A stretch of DNA of 52,126 bases from Pseudomonadota bacterium (GTDB taxonomy: Bacteria; Pseudomonadota; Gammaproteobacteria; Burkholderiales; Rhodocyclaceae). The stretch's first letter is position 1. Each line of letters begins with the position of its first letter. Under the pieces are notes generated by a model that searched no databases, was not told the DNA's origin, and was given only the letters and a program-made list of their open reading frames with translations. Of the stretch, positions 27,101 through 34,988 are shown piece after piece. A program made the position numbers and the translations under genes. Location: positions 1-52,126 of the forward strand of contig JAPLQT010000127.1 of assembly GCA_026399515.1 (NCBI GenBank), written 5' to 3'.

Positions 27101-28311
27101 GCGTCGAAATAGGCGCGTCTTTCCTGGGCTGTCTTCGGGGGTAACAATTCAAATATGTTGCTCCCGACGGCTTCCTTCAGTGACTTTCCGAGACGCTCCG
27201 CGGCAGTGGGATTGGCGCTGATGATGTTGCCCCGCAAATCGGTGAGCAATATCGTTTCGGTGATGGAGAGTTGAATCGCCTGGAATACTTCCATGCCTTG
27301 CCGCAAGGCATTTTCCGCCTGTGTGCGTTCAGTCAACTCCCGATTCAGGGCGGCAGTCCGTGCGTCCACTTGTCGCCGCAGTGAGCGGTTGAACAGCAGG
27401 ATGACGATTACCACCAGGGTGAACAATGCGCCCGTCCCCAACAATGTAATCAAGTTCTGGCGTGTGTTCACGCGGTCGTCGAGTTTTATCCAGCGGCGGT
27501 AGATATCCTGGTGTTCGGCTTCGGTGATCGACGCCAAGCCTTTCGCCAGTATCTGGTTCAATATCGGCCAGTCGTTGCGCGAGGCGATATGCAATGCGTT
27601 CGAGCGGCCGGAATCGCCCGCCACGCGCAGATTGGCAATGCCATGTTTGCCGATCAGATAAGAGGCAATGGCCAGATTGACGACCGTCGCATCCGAGCGG
27701 CCGAAAGCGACTTCCTGCAAACCTGCCAGGTCATCGGCAACCGAAACGACCCGGATGGCGGGGAAGTTTGCGCGCACATACTCATCCAGCGCGTTGCCGC
27801 GGGTGATGGCGAGTTTCTTGCCGGAAAGTTTTGAAAAATCGACAACGCCCTCCGTTTGCTTGGGCACGATGATGACATTGGGAATGTCGATAATGGTCTG
27901 GCTGAAATTCAGGTACTCGTTGCGCGCCGGGGTCTGTTGGGCCGCGCCGAGGATATCGACTTCACGCCGCTTCGCCATGGCGAGCACTTCGTCCCAAGTG
28001 GCGGCACGGACGAGTTGGAAATGCAGCCCGAGGCGGGCCTCGATCAGCGGGTAGTAGTCGGCGATCAGCCCGCGGTAGTGCCCGGTCTCGTCGAAATACT
28101 CGATCGGCGGGAAGTTGGGATCCGGCGCCAGCCGCAAAACCGGATGCTCGTTGAGCCATTCGCGTTCCGCATTCGTCAGCAGGCTGGCGGGTGCAGGCGA
28201 GGCGGGGCCGGATTGCTGTAGCAACCAGATGCCCAGGCCGAGAGCGCACAGCAAAGCGAACAGCAGCCACAACCTGAGCGTCCGCCAACGCTGGCCCCTC
28301 ATTGGAGGCAC
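24142..28311 (-). CDS. Large sensor protein: SBP_bac_3, PAS, GAF, PAS, PAS, truncated GGDEF, EAL, CZB
   Basis: A 1389-residue inner-membrane protein. A TM helix at 14-32 leads to a periplasmic solute-binding domain (about 45-275). A second TM (288-308) is followed by PAS (341-452), GAF (462-612), PAS (622-740), PAS (743-862), GGDEF (866-992), EAL (1004-1245) and a C-terminal zinc-binding CZB domain (H1283, C1309, H1336, H1340). The EAL domain keeps E1037-A-L, DDFGTG at 1158 and EGVET at 1215, so phosphodiesterase activity is likely. In GGDEF, ARIGG (947-951) runs straight into ASLG. About 41 residues including the DEF of the active site are missing in frame, so it cannot be a cyclase. GTG at 28311 has GGGGA upstream. 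Last gene of the che/c-di-GMP operon. Confidence 0.92.
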   Translation of the reverse strand: MPPMRGQRWRTLRLWLLFALLCALGLGIWLLQQSGPASPAPASLLTNAEREWLNEHPVLRLAPDPNFPPIEYFDETGHYRGLIADYYPLIEARLGLHFQLVRAATWDEVLAMAKRREVDILGAAQQTPARNEYLNFSQTIIDIPNVIIVPKQTEGVVDFSKLSGKKLAITRGNALDEYVRANFPAIRVVSVADDLAGLQEVAFGRSDATVVNLAIASYLIGKHGIANLRVAGDSGRSNALHIASRNDWPILNQILAKGLASITEAEHQDIYRRWIKLDDRVNTRQNLITLLGTGALFTLVVIVILLFNRSLRRQVDARTAALNRELTERTQAENALRQGMEVFQAIQLSITETILLTDLRGNIISANPTAAERLGKSLKEAVGSNIFELLPPKTAQERRAYFDAVIRSKKPFTTDDDRNGRSYFATYFPVIDSQGDVSEIAVIATDVTERKQAENLQLALHSISEASHSALDLPTLLQQIHQIIGGLMPAKNFFVALYDETTEEISFPYFVDEQDPAPLPRKFGAGGLTETVLRTGEALLLTPETLVAAAKEANAVLGSHFVDWLGVPLKTEKRTVGVLAVQTYSGQVRYTSRDKALLQFVSEQVAMSIERAQAEKARFDSTEELRLIYDTASVAIFEGDMQGNLIHANRRMAEMFLCPMEKLIGSEYVTHVHPSEREVGRQKLLALLASDIRNVDLERRYWREDGSEFWGHLTASQRMGADGEMIGLVGVIMDITERKQAEAHLQLAANVFTYAQEGITITDAEGTIIDVNDTFTRITGYSREEAIGQNPRILKSGRQDPEFYVAMWDDLKTKGHWSGEIWNRRKTGELYVEMLNISAVKDAEGLLQNYVALFSDISSLKEHQDQLERIAHYDALTGLPNRVVLADRLRQATAQTRRRENLMALVYLDLDGFKEVNDNHGHETGDALLIVLSQRLKEALREGDTLARIGGASLGVTLFPLDSGDPDTLLRHADQAMYQAKQAGKNRYHLFDQERDKLTRSHQESYQRIAQALEQEEFVLYYQPKVNMREGKVIGAEALIRWQHPERGVVAPGEFLPLIEGSELISKLGDWVLNTALGQMAAWAKDGFEIAVSVNIAAFHLQQHDFLHGLKEKLDLHQSVKAQNLELELLETAALEDILHVSQVIRECQALGLSISLDDFGTGYSSLTYLKRLPANILKIDQSFVQDMLWDTEDLSIVEGVIGLAAAFHRIVIAEGVETVEHGQMLLKLGCDHGQGYGIARPMPAEKLAQWTRQWQPNPSWVAYSDLVLNRNELPLVYAEVDHRYWVRWMGNWLSGISDRPPPFDSHLCRFGVWYHGEGKIHFGHVPEFQDLDAIHEEVHQLGQELVAHKLADRLGQALDRLIDLNTLRDKLIGKLLALSAALSEARNK

Positions 28312-28403
28312 GTCGTTTCCCCTGACACTTCCTTGCTCCCCTCCTGAGTCGATTCCGTTCCCAGGCCTGCATGCTCATTCGAGCGTGCCCGCGGCAGATC
28401 ATC

Positions 28404-28991
28404 TCAAAACAGCTCGATCTTCTTCTCGCGGGGCTTGCTTGGGCCAAGCAAGCTGTTTTCGTAAGCCACTTCTTCCTGCGTCACCTGCGACGTGATCGCC
28501 TGCGAAGATTGAATCCGCTTGCAGTACGCATCCCCCGTGTCCGGCTCGAAAATGACCTTGCGCGCCCAGGGACCGCCGAAGTCCGATGCAACCAGGTCAA
28601 TCCCCTCGCGTTCGAGCCAGGATCGTGTAAAGCTGATGTTACCATCACCGATCGACTTGCGCAGCGAACTGACGACGTTGCCGCCGCCGAAGGCCTTGGC
28701 GGTCATGCGTTGTTTTTGGGCGCCTTTGCCGAGCATGGCATTGACCAACACTTCCATCGCATAATCGCCGCGCAACAGCGCGTCATACTCGCTGTCGCTC
28801 GCCCGGGTACGGATCGGCAGCATGAAATGGTTGAGGCCGCCAAAGCGCAGTTTCGGGTCGAACAGGCACACCGCGACGCAGGAGCCGAGCAGCGTGGCGA
28901 TCGGCTGGCGTTCTTCCACCGCCCACTGGCCCGGGTGGATGTTCCTGGCCTTCTGTTCGATATCCTTGCTGGACGAGTCAGGCGGGTTCAT
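28404..28991 (-). CDS. cheD: Chemoreceptor glutamine deamidase CheD (paralogue 1)
   Basis: A 195-residue CheD, which deamidates receptor glutamines and can interact with CheC or CheY. The catalytic Cys38 ([12 protein letters not shown]) and His55 (GGLNHFML) have the family spacing of 17. AFGGGNVV and [14 protein letters not shown]-like segments complete the fold. It ends KKIELF, shared with the paralogue at 36942-37532. The ATG overlaps the cheB stop by 4 bp. It lies 92 bp before the large EAL protein. Confidence 0.94.
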   Translation of the reverse strand: MNPPDSSSKDIEQKARNIHPGQWAVEERQPIATLLGSCVAVCLFDPKLRFGGLNHFMLPIRTRASDSEYDALLRGDYAMEVLVNAMLGKGAQKQRMTAKAFGGGNVVSSLRKSIGDGNISFTRSWLEREGIDLVASDFGGPWARKVIFEPDTGDAYCKRIQSSQAITSQVTQEEVAYENSLLGPSKPREKKIELF

Positions 28992-30070
28992 TCGTAAGTG
29001 ATGATTTCCCGGGCGATGAATTCGAGCGGAACGATCTTGTCCACGCCGCCGAGCTTGATCGCTTCCTTGGGCATGCCGAAGACCACGCAGGTGGCTTCGT
29101 CCTGCGCCACGGTGAAGGCCCCGGCTTCGTGCATTTCATTCATGCCGCGCGCCCCGTCGTCGCCCATGCCGGTCATGATGATGCCCAGCGCATTCTTGCC
29201 GGCGACCTGGGCGACGGAGCGGAACAGCACGTCGACCGAGGGTTTATGCCGGTTGACCAGGGGGCCGTCGACCACCTCGACGATGTATTGGGCGCCGCTG
29301 CGGCGCAACATCATGTGGCGGCCGCCGGGGGCGATCAACACCCGGCCGGGAATCACCCGGTCGTTGTTTTGCGCTTCGCGTACTTCCACCTTGCATAGCG
29401 TATTCAGCCGCTCGGCAAACAGCGCGGTGAATTTTTCCGGCATGTGCTGGACCACGACGATGCCCGGAGAGACTGCCGGCAGCATGGTCAGGACGACTTC
29501 CAGGGCTTGCGTGCCGCCGGTCGAGGTGCCGATGGCGATGATGCTTTCGGTGGTCTTGGACATGGCGGTTGACGCCGCCGCGCGCGCCGCCAGCACCGCG
29601 TCGGCGGTCAACTTGGGCGACGGGGTCAGCGACGCCGCTGTTCTCGCGCTGGGGTGAATATTCCGCACGTTGGAACGGGCGGCCGAGCGGACTGCCGTGA
29701 CCAGATCGTTGGAGGCGTCCTGGAGAAACTGCTTCACCCCCATCTTCGGCTTGGTGATGATCGCCACGGCGCCGGCGGCGAGGGCTTCCATGGTGGTCTC
29801 GGCGCCTTTTTCCGCCAGCGACGAGCAGATCACCACCGGCGTCGGATGCTCCGACATGATCTTGCGCAGGAAAGTGATGCCGTCCATGCGCGGCATTTCG
29901 ACATCCAGCGTGATTACGTCGGGCCAGTTATTCTTCATGCGTTCCAGCGCGAACAGAGGATCGGCGGCGGCGCCGATCACTTCGATGTCGGCCTCCCTTT
30001 CCAGGTTTTCCCGGATCACCTGGCGCACCACGGCCGAATCGTCCACGATCATTACGCGAATTTTAGCCAT
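28988..30070 (-). CDS. cheB: Chemotaxis protein-glutamate methylesterase CheB
   Basis: A 360-residue CheB with an N-terminal receiver (phospho-acceptor D56 in [11 protein letters not shown]; conserved D10-D11 in VDDS) and a C-terminal methylesterase (catalytic Ser in [10 protein letters not shown], His in [10 protein letters not shown], Asp in [11 protein letters not shown]). A linker of about 50 residues rich in Ala, Ser and Thr joins them. Starts at 30076 and 30070 are both possible, and both overlap the preceding cheD by 14 or 8 bp. I use MAKIRV. No chemoreceptor or CheA gene is in the window. Confidence 0.96.
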   Translation of the reverse strand: MAKIRVMIVDDSAVVRQVIRENLEREADIEVIGAAADPLFALERMKNNWPDVITLDVEMPRMDGITFLRKIMSEHPTPVVICSSLAEKGAETTMEALAAGAVAIITKPKMGVKQFLQDASNDLVTAVRSAARSNVRNIHPSARTAASLTPSPKLTADAVLAARAAASTAMSKTTESIIAIGTSTGGTQALEVVLTMLPAVSPGIVVVQHMPEKFTALFAERLNTLCKVEVREAQNNDRVIPGRVLIAPGGRHMMLRRSGAQYIVEVVDGPLVNRHKPSVDVLFRSVAQVAGKNALGIIMTGMGDDGARGMNEMHEAGAFTVAQDEATCVVFGMPKEAIKLGGVDKIVPLEFIAREIITYE

Positions 30071-30617
30071 GGTCATACTCTTTCGTTTTGTCGGCAAAGC
30101 GCATCTGCACTTCCCCCGTGGCAAGGTCGAATGTCAGTTTGCGATGGCCGGCGCCGCCGGCATGCTCGGCCAGCAGCGGAATGCCGCGCAGCTTGAGCAG
30201 CGCGCGTGCCGCCGCGATGTTTTGCTCTCCCACATTGGCGTGGGGGTACGCTTCGGGAAACATGTCGCCGCCGCCGAACAGCTTGGCTTGAAATTGTTCC
30301 GGCCGGCAGCCGTTCTCCAACATGGCCTGATCGAACAGGGCGAAGGCTTCCTCGGCGTAATGGCCGTCCAGCGCCGTCCCTGGCCACCTCGGCGGATTTG
30401 ACCGACTCGGCGGATTTGACCGACTCGGGACCAGGAAATGGCACATCCCGCCGATCTGCCGGCGCGGCTGCCAGAGCGTCACCGTCACGCAGGAACCGAG
30501 CAGCGTGGCAAGCTTCAACGGAGCCGCGCCGAAATAGAAATCCCCGGCATTGAGGAAGATCGGCGCCGGTGGCGGGTTGCCGGCCAGCGGCCGCCGGCCG
30601 GTCTCAAGGCGGCTCAT
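30063..30617 (-). CDS. cheD: CheD (paralogue 2), with a small tandem duplication
   Basis: A 184-residue CheD with Cys43 ([11 protein letters not shown]) and His60 (GGMCHFLVP) at the normal spacing of 17, then LFGGGDMF and NVGEQNI. It is clearly more divergent than the other two CheD proteins and lacks the ELF tail. The linker after FLVPSRS contains RSNPPS twice, encoded by an 18-bp tandem duplication (30388-30423), where relatives have variable sequence. The ATG overlaps the cheR stop by 4 bp, and it overlaps cheB downstream. Confidence 0.92.
   Translation of the reverse strand: MSRLETGRRPLAGNPPPAPIFLNAGDFYFGAAPLKLATLLGSCVTVTLWQPRRQIGGMCHFLVPSRSNPPSRSNPPRWPGTALDGHYAEEAFALFDQAMLENGCRPEQFQAKLFGGGDMFPEAYPHANVGEQNIAAARALLKLRGIPLLAEHAGGAGHRKLTFDLATGEVQMRFADKTKEYDHG
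30388..30423. repeat. 18-bp tandem duplication inside cheD paralogue 2
   Basis: Two perfect contiguous 18-bp copies, 30388-30405 and 30406-30423, with a further five bases of a third. The repeat is in frame and encodes a repeated RSNPPS-type hexapeptide in a surface loop. Slipped-strand origin is likely. Confidence 0.9.
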
Positions 30618-31426
30618 GGCAACTTGTAAATCGTCGGTTGTACCGACTTCACGCAGTCGGTGATGCCGTTGAGGCTTTCCGAATGGCCGATGATCAGGTA
30701 ACCGCCGGGCAGCAATTGCCGCGCCAGCCGTTCGACCACCTGCCGCTTGGTATCGGCATCGAAGTAGATCATCACATTGCGCAGGAAAATCACGTTGAAC
30801 TTTCCCAGTTTGGGGAGGGTGGTGTTCAGGTTCACCTGCATGAAATGGGTATGGCTGCGCAGTTCCGGCGCGATCAGGAAACTGCCCTCGTTCTCCCTCA
30901 CTCCTTTCAGGCAGTATTTGCGCAGATATTCCTTGGGCAGGCCACGCGTCCGGTCCAGCCAGTAGAGGCCGCGCTTGGCCACCGCCAGGACCGACTGGCT
31001 GATGTCGGAGCCGGTGACCGACCAGGTCGCGTGGGCGCCAAGCTTGTCGGCCAGCACCATGGCGATGGTGTAGATCTCCTCCCCGGTGGAGCTGGCCGCG
31101 CTCCATACATCGAACGGCTGGCCGGGAGGATGCTTGGCCAGGATGCTGTTGGCGAGAAATTCAAAATGCTTTTCTTCGCGAAAGAAATAGGTTTCATTGG
31201 TGGTGAGCAGGTCCACCATGTGCTGCAATTCCTCTTCCGCTCCGGGACCGGAAACGATCCGGTAATACTCGCTGAAAGTCGACAGCCCATAATGCTTGAG
31301 CCTGCGCCCGAGGCGGCCGACCAGCAACACCTGTTTCGAATCGGCCAGGCTGATGCCGGCGATCTTGTAAATGAGCTTCTGGAATTGCGCGAATTCCGCG
31401 TTGGTGATGTTGGGACTCTCGATCAT
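30614..31426 (-). CDS. cheR: Chemotaxis protein methyltransferase CheR
   Basis: A 270-residue CheR. The N-terminal helical domain (FQKLIYKIAGISLADSKQVLLVGRLGRRLK) is followed by the SAM-binding fold: TNETYFFREEKHFEFL, DVWSAASSTGEEIYTIAM (motif I), VTGSDISQSVL, FNVIFLRNVMIYFD and GGYLIIGHSESL. It methylates receptor glutamates. ATG at 31426 is preferred to TTG at 31447, which overlaps the upstream stop. It lies 13 bp after the GGDEF/EAL gene in the same operon. Confidence 0.95.
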   Translation of the reverse strand: MIESPNITNAEFAQFQKLIYKIAGISLADSKQVLLVGRLGRRLKHYGLSTFSEYYRIVSGPGAEEELQHMVDLLTTNETYFFREEKHFEFLANSILAKHPPGQPFDVWSAASSTGEEIYTIAMVLADKLGAHATWSVTGSDISQSVLAVAKRGLYWLDRTRGLPKEYLRKYCLKGVRENEGSFLIAPELRSHTHFMQVNLNTTLPKLGKFNVIFLRNVMIYFDADTKRQVVERLARQLLPGGYLIIGHSESLNGITDCVKSVQPTIYKLP

Positions 31427-31439
31427 GGTGATGTGGTCC

Positions 31440-33935
31440 TCACTCAATGCTTTGTCCGGATCGCAGCATCATCGAAAAGCTCGCCGCGGGCAAAGGTTTG
31501 CTGAAGAAGTAGCCTTGCATGACGTCACATTTTTGTCGCGTCAGGTATTCCATCTGGCCTGCGGTTTCCACGCCCTCGGCCACCGTGACCAGATTCAGGC
31601 TATGCGCCAGGGCAATGATCGACGCCGCGATGGCGGCATCGTCCTGGTTGGTGGTGACATCCCGGACAAAAGACTGGTCGACTTTCAACACGTCGATGGG
31701 AAAGCGCCGCAGATAGCTCAAGCTGGAATATCCGGTGCCGAAGTCGTCCAGCGATATGTGCAAGCCCATTTCCTTCATCTGGCGCAGGATCTGGATGGTT
31801 CTGTCGGGATCGTGCATGACCATGCTTTCGGTCAGTTCGATCTCCAATACCGAGGCCGCCTGTCCGTGGAGGCGCAGGCTCCGCTCGACGGTATTCAGCA
31901 AATTCTTCTGGCGGAACTGGCGCGCCGAAATGTTGACCGCGACGCGTGGCACCCTCAAGCCTTCGTCCTGCCAAAGCTTTACCTGGCGGCAGGCGGTATC
32001 GATGACCCATTCGCCGATCGCCTCGATCAACCCGGATTCCTCCGCCAGCGGGATGAACTGGGCGGGCGGCACCACGCCCAGTTCGGGGTGCCTCCAGCGG
32101 ATCAGGGCCTCCGCGCCGACAATCCGTCCATTGGTCAGGCTTAGCTGGGGTTGGAAGTGCAGGACGAATTCATCCCGCTCCAGCGCCCGCCTCAGGTTGG
32201 CTTCCAGCGTCATTCGATGCGCGATATTGGATTGCATCTCCTCGGAAAAGACCTGGAAGATATTTCTGCCGTATTGCTTGGCACGGTACATGGCCATGTC
32301 CGCGTTGCGTATCAACGCCGGGCCATCTTCGCCATCCCGCGGGAATATGCTGGCGCCGATACTTGCGCTGACATAGATCTCGTGCCCTTCAATCAGGAAG
32401 GCCTTGACCATGCCGGCCATGATCCGTTCCGCCAGGGGTTCGATGTCGTCTTCACGTTCCAGTTCATCGAGCAGCAGGACGAACTCGTCGCTCCCCAGCC
32501 GGGCCACGGTATCGCCGTCGCGCAGGCAGCCGAGAAGCCTCTGCGAGGCCTCGACCAGCACGGTATCGCCGACCGCCCTGCCGAATGTATCGTTTACGAT
32601 CTTGAAATGATCGATGTCGATGAACAGTACCCCGACCATGCGCTCGTGGCGAATCGCGGACGAAACGGAATGTTCGAGCCGATCGAGGAACAGGACGCCG
32701 TTGGGCAATCCGGTGAGGGTGTCGTATTGGGCATTGCGGATCAGGTTTTCTTCCTCGCGCTTGCGCTCCGTGACATCCTTGAAAATACTGATGGAGTGCG
32801 TCACCCTGCCGTCGCCGTCGCGCACCGGCGATACGGACAGCTCATTCCAGAAGACTTCACCGTTCTTCCGGAAACACTTCAGCACCACCGTGCCTTCCCG
32901 GCCTTCCTTCAACAGATGTTTCAAGGCGTCGGTCTGTTGCTGCGCCAGTTCGTTACCCAGCAGGATACGGGCATTGCGGCCCAGCGATTCATCCTTGGCG
33001 TAACCGGTCAGACGTTCGAATGCCGGGTTGACGTAGATGGTCGGATGATCGTACGCGAGCGCATCGCTGATCATGATGGCCTCACTGGCCGACTCGATCG
33101 CACGATCGCGCAGGCGGAAATCTTCCAGCATCTTCTTGACGGCTTCCTCGGCGCGAATCCGCTCGTGAAACATTTCCTGCATGGCGTCAGCGGCGAGGTT
33201 TAGCGTCTTGATCAGCTTGCCGACATCGCCCGGCGCTTCATGTTCGACCCTGGCATCGAATTCGCCCAGGGCCAATTTCTGCGACATGCGCTTGATCAGG
33301 GTAAACGGCACCAGGAAACGTTTCGTGATGTATAGATAGGCGCCGACGGCGAAGAGCACTCCCAGGACCAGCGCCAGGGGGAGCAGTCTTTGCACTTGCC
33401 GGTAATCGACAACGCTTCTGGCCAATATGCTCTTGACATTCTGGTCGGCCGAAACGAGCAAGTCTTCGGCGTTTTCGTCGATGAATTTCAGCGCCTGTAT
33501 CGACTGCGTTGATCCGGCGCGCTGATCGGCGGCGACGATGGCGGCTTCCCGGTAGTTTTTCCACTGCCGCCTGACGGTGGCCAGCGCCGTGTCGGGAGCC
33601 GCTTGCCCGCCACCAAGACGATCGACCGCATCGAATTGAACGCTCAGCTTCTCCAGGCTCTCGTCGAAACTATCGACCAGTTGCCGGAGTTTCAGCCGGG
33701 CGGTGATCGTCTCCGCATCCACATGATGGGCCTGATAGGCAATGCGTTGGGACAGCATCCGCAAGCGGCCCGCGTCGTCGATCAGGTGGGTGTACGCGAT
33801 ATGGCGATCGATGGCGTTGCTGAAAGCGATCGTGGCGATGACGCCGAGCAAGGCGTAGACAATGAAGATCAGCGCGAAGTCCCTGCGGACCCCCGGTTGG
33901 AGCAGGGCATTTTCCTTCCAGCGATCGACCATCAT
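31440..33935 (-). CDS. Membrane GGDEF/EAL protein with PilJ-type sensor, HAMP and PAS
   Basis: An 831-residue protein. TM1 is at about 19-39. A periplasmic helical domain with the NarX/PilJ-like motif IDDAGRLRMLSQRIA follows. TM2 is at 185-203, HAMP at 203-255, PAS at 278-392, GGDEF at 400-560 and EAL at 575-825. The cyclase motif reads GSDEF (481-485), one change from GGDEF. The EAL side is complete (E609-A-L, LDDFGTGYSS, AEGVET). It could be bifunctional or chiefly a phosphodiesterase. Start ATG at 33935 is doubled (MM), and there is no strong ribosome site. Confidence 0.93.
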   Translation of the reverse strand: MMVDRWKENALLQPGVRRDFALIFIVYALLGVIATIAFSNAIDRHIAYTHLIDDAGRLRMLSQRIAYQAHHVDAETITARLKLRQLVDSFDESLEKLSVQFDAVDRLGGGQAAPDTALATVRRQWKNYREAAIVAADQRAGSTQSIQALKFIDENAEDLLVSADQNVKSILARSVVDYRQVQRLLPLALVLGVLFAVGAYLYITKRFLVPFTLIKRMSQKLALGEFDARVEHEAPGDVGKLIKTLNLAADAMQEMFHERIRAEEAVKKMLEDFRLRDRAIESASEAIMISDALAYDHPTIYVNPAFERLTGYAKDESLGRNARILLGNELAQQQTDALKHLLKEGREGTVVLKCFRKNGEVFWNELSVSPVRDGDGRVTHSISIFKDVTERKREEENLIRNAQYDTLTGLPNGVLFLDRLEHSVSSAIRHERMVGVLFIDIDHFKIVNDTFGRAVGDTVLVEASQRLLGCLRDGDTVARLGSDEFVLLLDELEREDDIEPLAERIMAGMVKAFLIEGHEIYVSASIGASIFPRDGEDGPALIRNADMAMYRAKQYGRNIFQVFSEEMQSNIAHRMTLEANLRRALERDEFVLHFQPQLSLTNGRIVGAEALIRWRHPELGVVPPAQFIPLAEESGLIEAIGEWVIDTACRQVKLWQDEGLRVPRVAVNISARQFRQKNLLNTVERSLRLHGQAASVLEIELTESMVMHDPDRTIQILRQMKEMGLHISLDDFGTGYSSLSYLRRFPIDVLKVDQSFVRDVTTNQDDAAIAASIIALAHSLNLVTVAEGVETAGQMEYLTRQKCDVMQGYFFSKPLPAASFSMMLRSGQSIE

Positions 33936-33992
33936 TGCATTCGATATATTAAGGTAGGACTTAACAGGAGAATGGGTTGCCCCTCCCCTGTG

Positions 33993-34427
33993 CTAGCGAA
34001 CCCCGCGGCGATTGAGTTCCCGCCCCAGTTGCTGATCGGTCTCGAGGATGTGGTTGATCCACCAGCGGTTCAGGTATTCGACAAGTTCGCCATTGACCTT
34101 CTCGTCGCCTTCCTGGAAGCGTTTCTTGAAGGTCGAGATGATCGACCAGTAGGAACGGTGGGCTACGATGTGTTTAACGGTATCTTCGTTGGCCTCGATG
34201 TGCTCCCGCATCAGCGCTTCCTCGCTGAGGAAGTGGTATGCGGCATATTCATTGAAGCTCTCCAGCAATTTCATGACTTCGCCGGTTCGGGCCATCGGGG
34301 CGAGTCCTTCGGGATTCATTGCGTTCACCTTGTTCAACAGTTCGAGCAAGCGCTGGTGTTGCGCATCGATGTCGGCGACACCGACCGAATATTCGTTACG
34401 CCAGAGGATGGGTTCCGGATTTGCCAT
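33993..34427 (-). CDS. Bacteriohemerythrin
   Basis: A 144-residue single-domain hemerythrin, an oxygen-binding non-haem di-iron protein. The iron ligands fit: H24 (DAQHQRLL), H65 and E69 (YHFLSEE), H86 and H90 (KHIVAH), H126 and D131 (HILETD). ATG at 34427 gives the normal N-terminus; a TTG at 34451 overlaps the upstream stop and is less likely. Standing between a CheY-like receiver and the GGDEF/EAL gene, it probably supplies or senses oxygen for this signalling unit. Confidence 0.94.
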   Translation of the reverse strand: MANPEPILWRNEYSVGVADIDAQHQRLLELLNKVNAMNPEGLAPMARTGEVMKLLESFNEYAAYHFLSEEALMREHIEANEDTVKHIVAHRSYWSIISTFKKRFQEGDEKVNGELVEYLNRWWINHILETDQQLGRELNRRGVR

Positions 34428-34447
34428 GGGGGACGCTATCCTGTGAG

Positions 34448-34813
34448 TCAATGCAACACCAGCTTGATGGTATCGAGCAGTTCGTCCGCCGTCGCCGGTT
34501 TGACCAGCCAGCCGGAGGCTCCCGCAGCCTTGGCCTCGAGGCGCTTGGCCTGCTGCGATTCGGTGGTGAGGAACAGGATCGGCATGAACTTGTAGTTCGG
34601 CAGCTTGCGTACTTCCTTGATGAATTCAATGCCGTTCATGCCGGGCATATTGAGGTCGGTAATCAACAGATCTATCTTGGTCCCGCCGCTGAACTTCTTG
34701 AGACCATCAGCCGCGCAGTTGGCCTTCTCCACGGCATACCCCGCCTTGCCGAGGATGTTCGATATGGACAGAAGGATGGTGGCCGAGTCGTCCACCAGCA
34801 GGATGGTTTTCAT
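34448..34813 (-). CDS. CheY-like single-domain response regulator
   Basis: A 121-residue receiver with no output domain: ILLVDDS at the start, phospho-acceptor D53 in ITDLNMPGMNG, the Thr-Thr switch (FLTTES) and the conserved Lys in GWLVKPAT. ATG at 34813 has AAGGAG nine bases upstream, which rules out the longer frame from 34882. It heads the signalling operon. The kinase that phosphorylates it is not in the window. Confidence 0.94.
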   Translation of the reverse strand: MKTILLVDDSATILLSISNILGKAGYAVEKANCAADGLKKFSGGTKIDLLITDLNMPGMNGIEFIKEVRKLPNYKFMPILFLTTESQQAKRLEAKAAGASGWLVKPATADELLDTIKLVLH

Positions 34814-34988
34814 AAAGATGCACTCCTTGTCGATCCAGACCAGGGTATAAAGTTGATGCTTGAGGGTACCCCAATTCGACAATTGAATCCATGCGTAAGA
34901 TCAGGGATTCCGGTTGATCCGGCGGTGAGCGAAGTCGGCCCTGCGTGACGGCTTCGGGTCAGCCTATCCCGCTGTCCTCGATCGCCGG

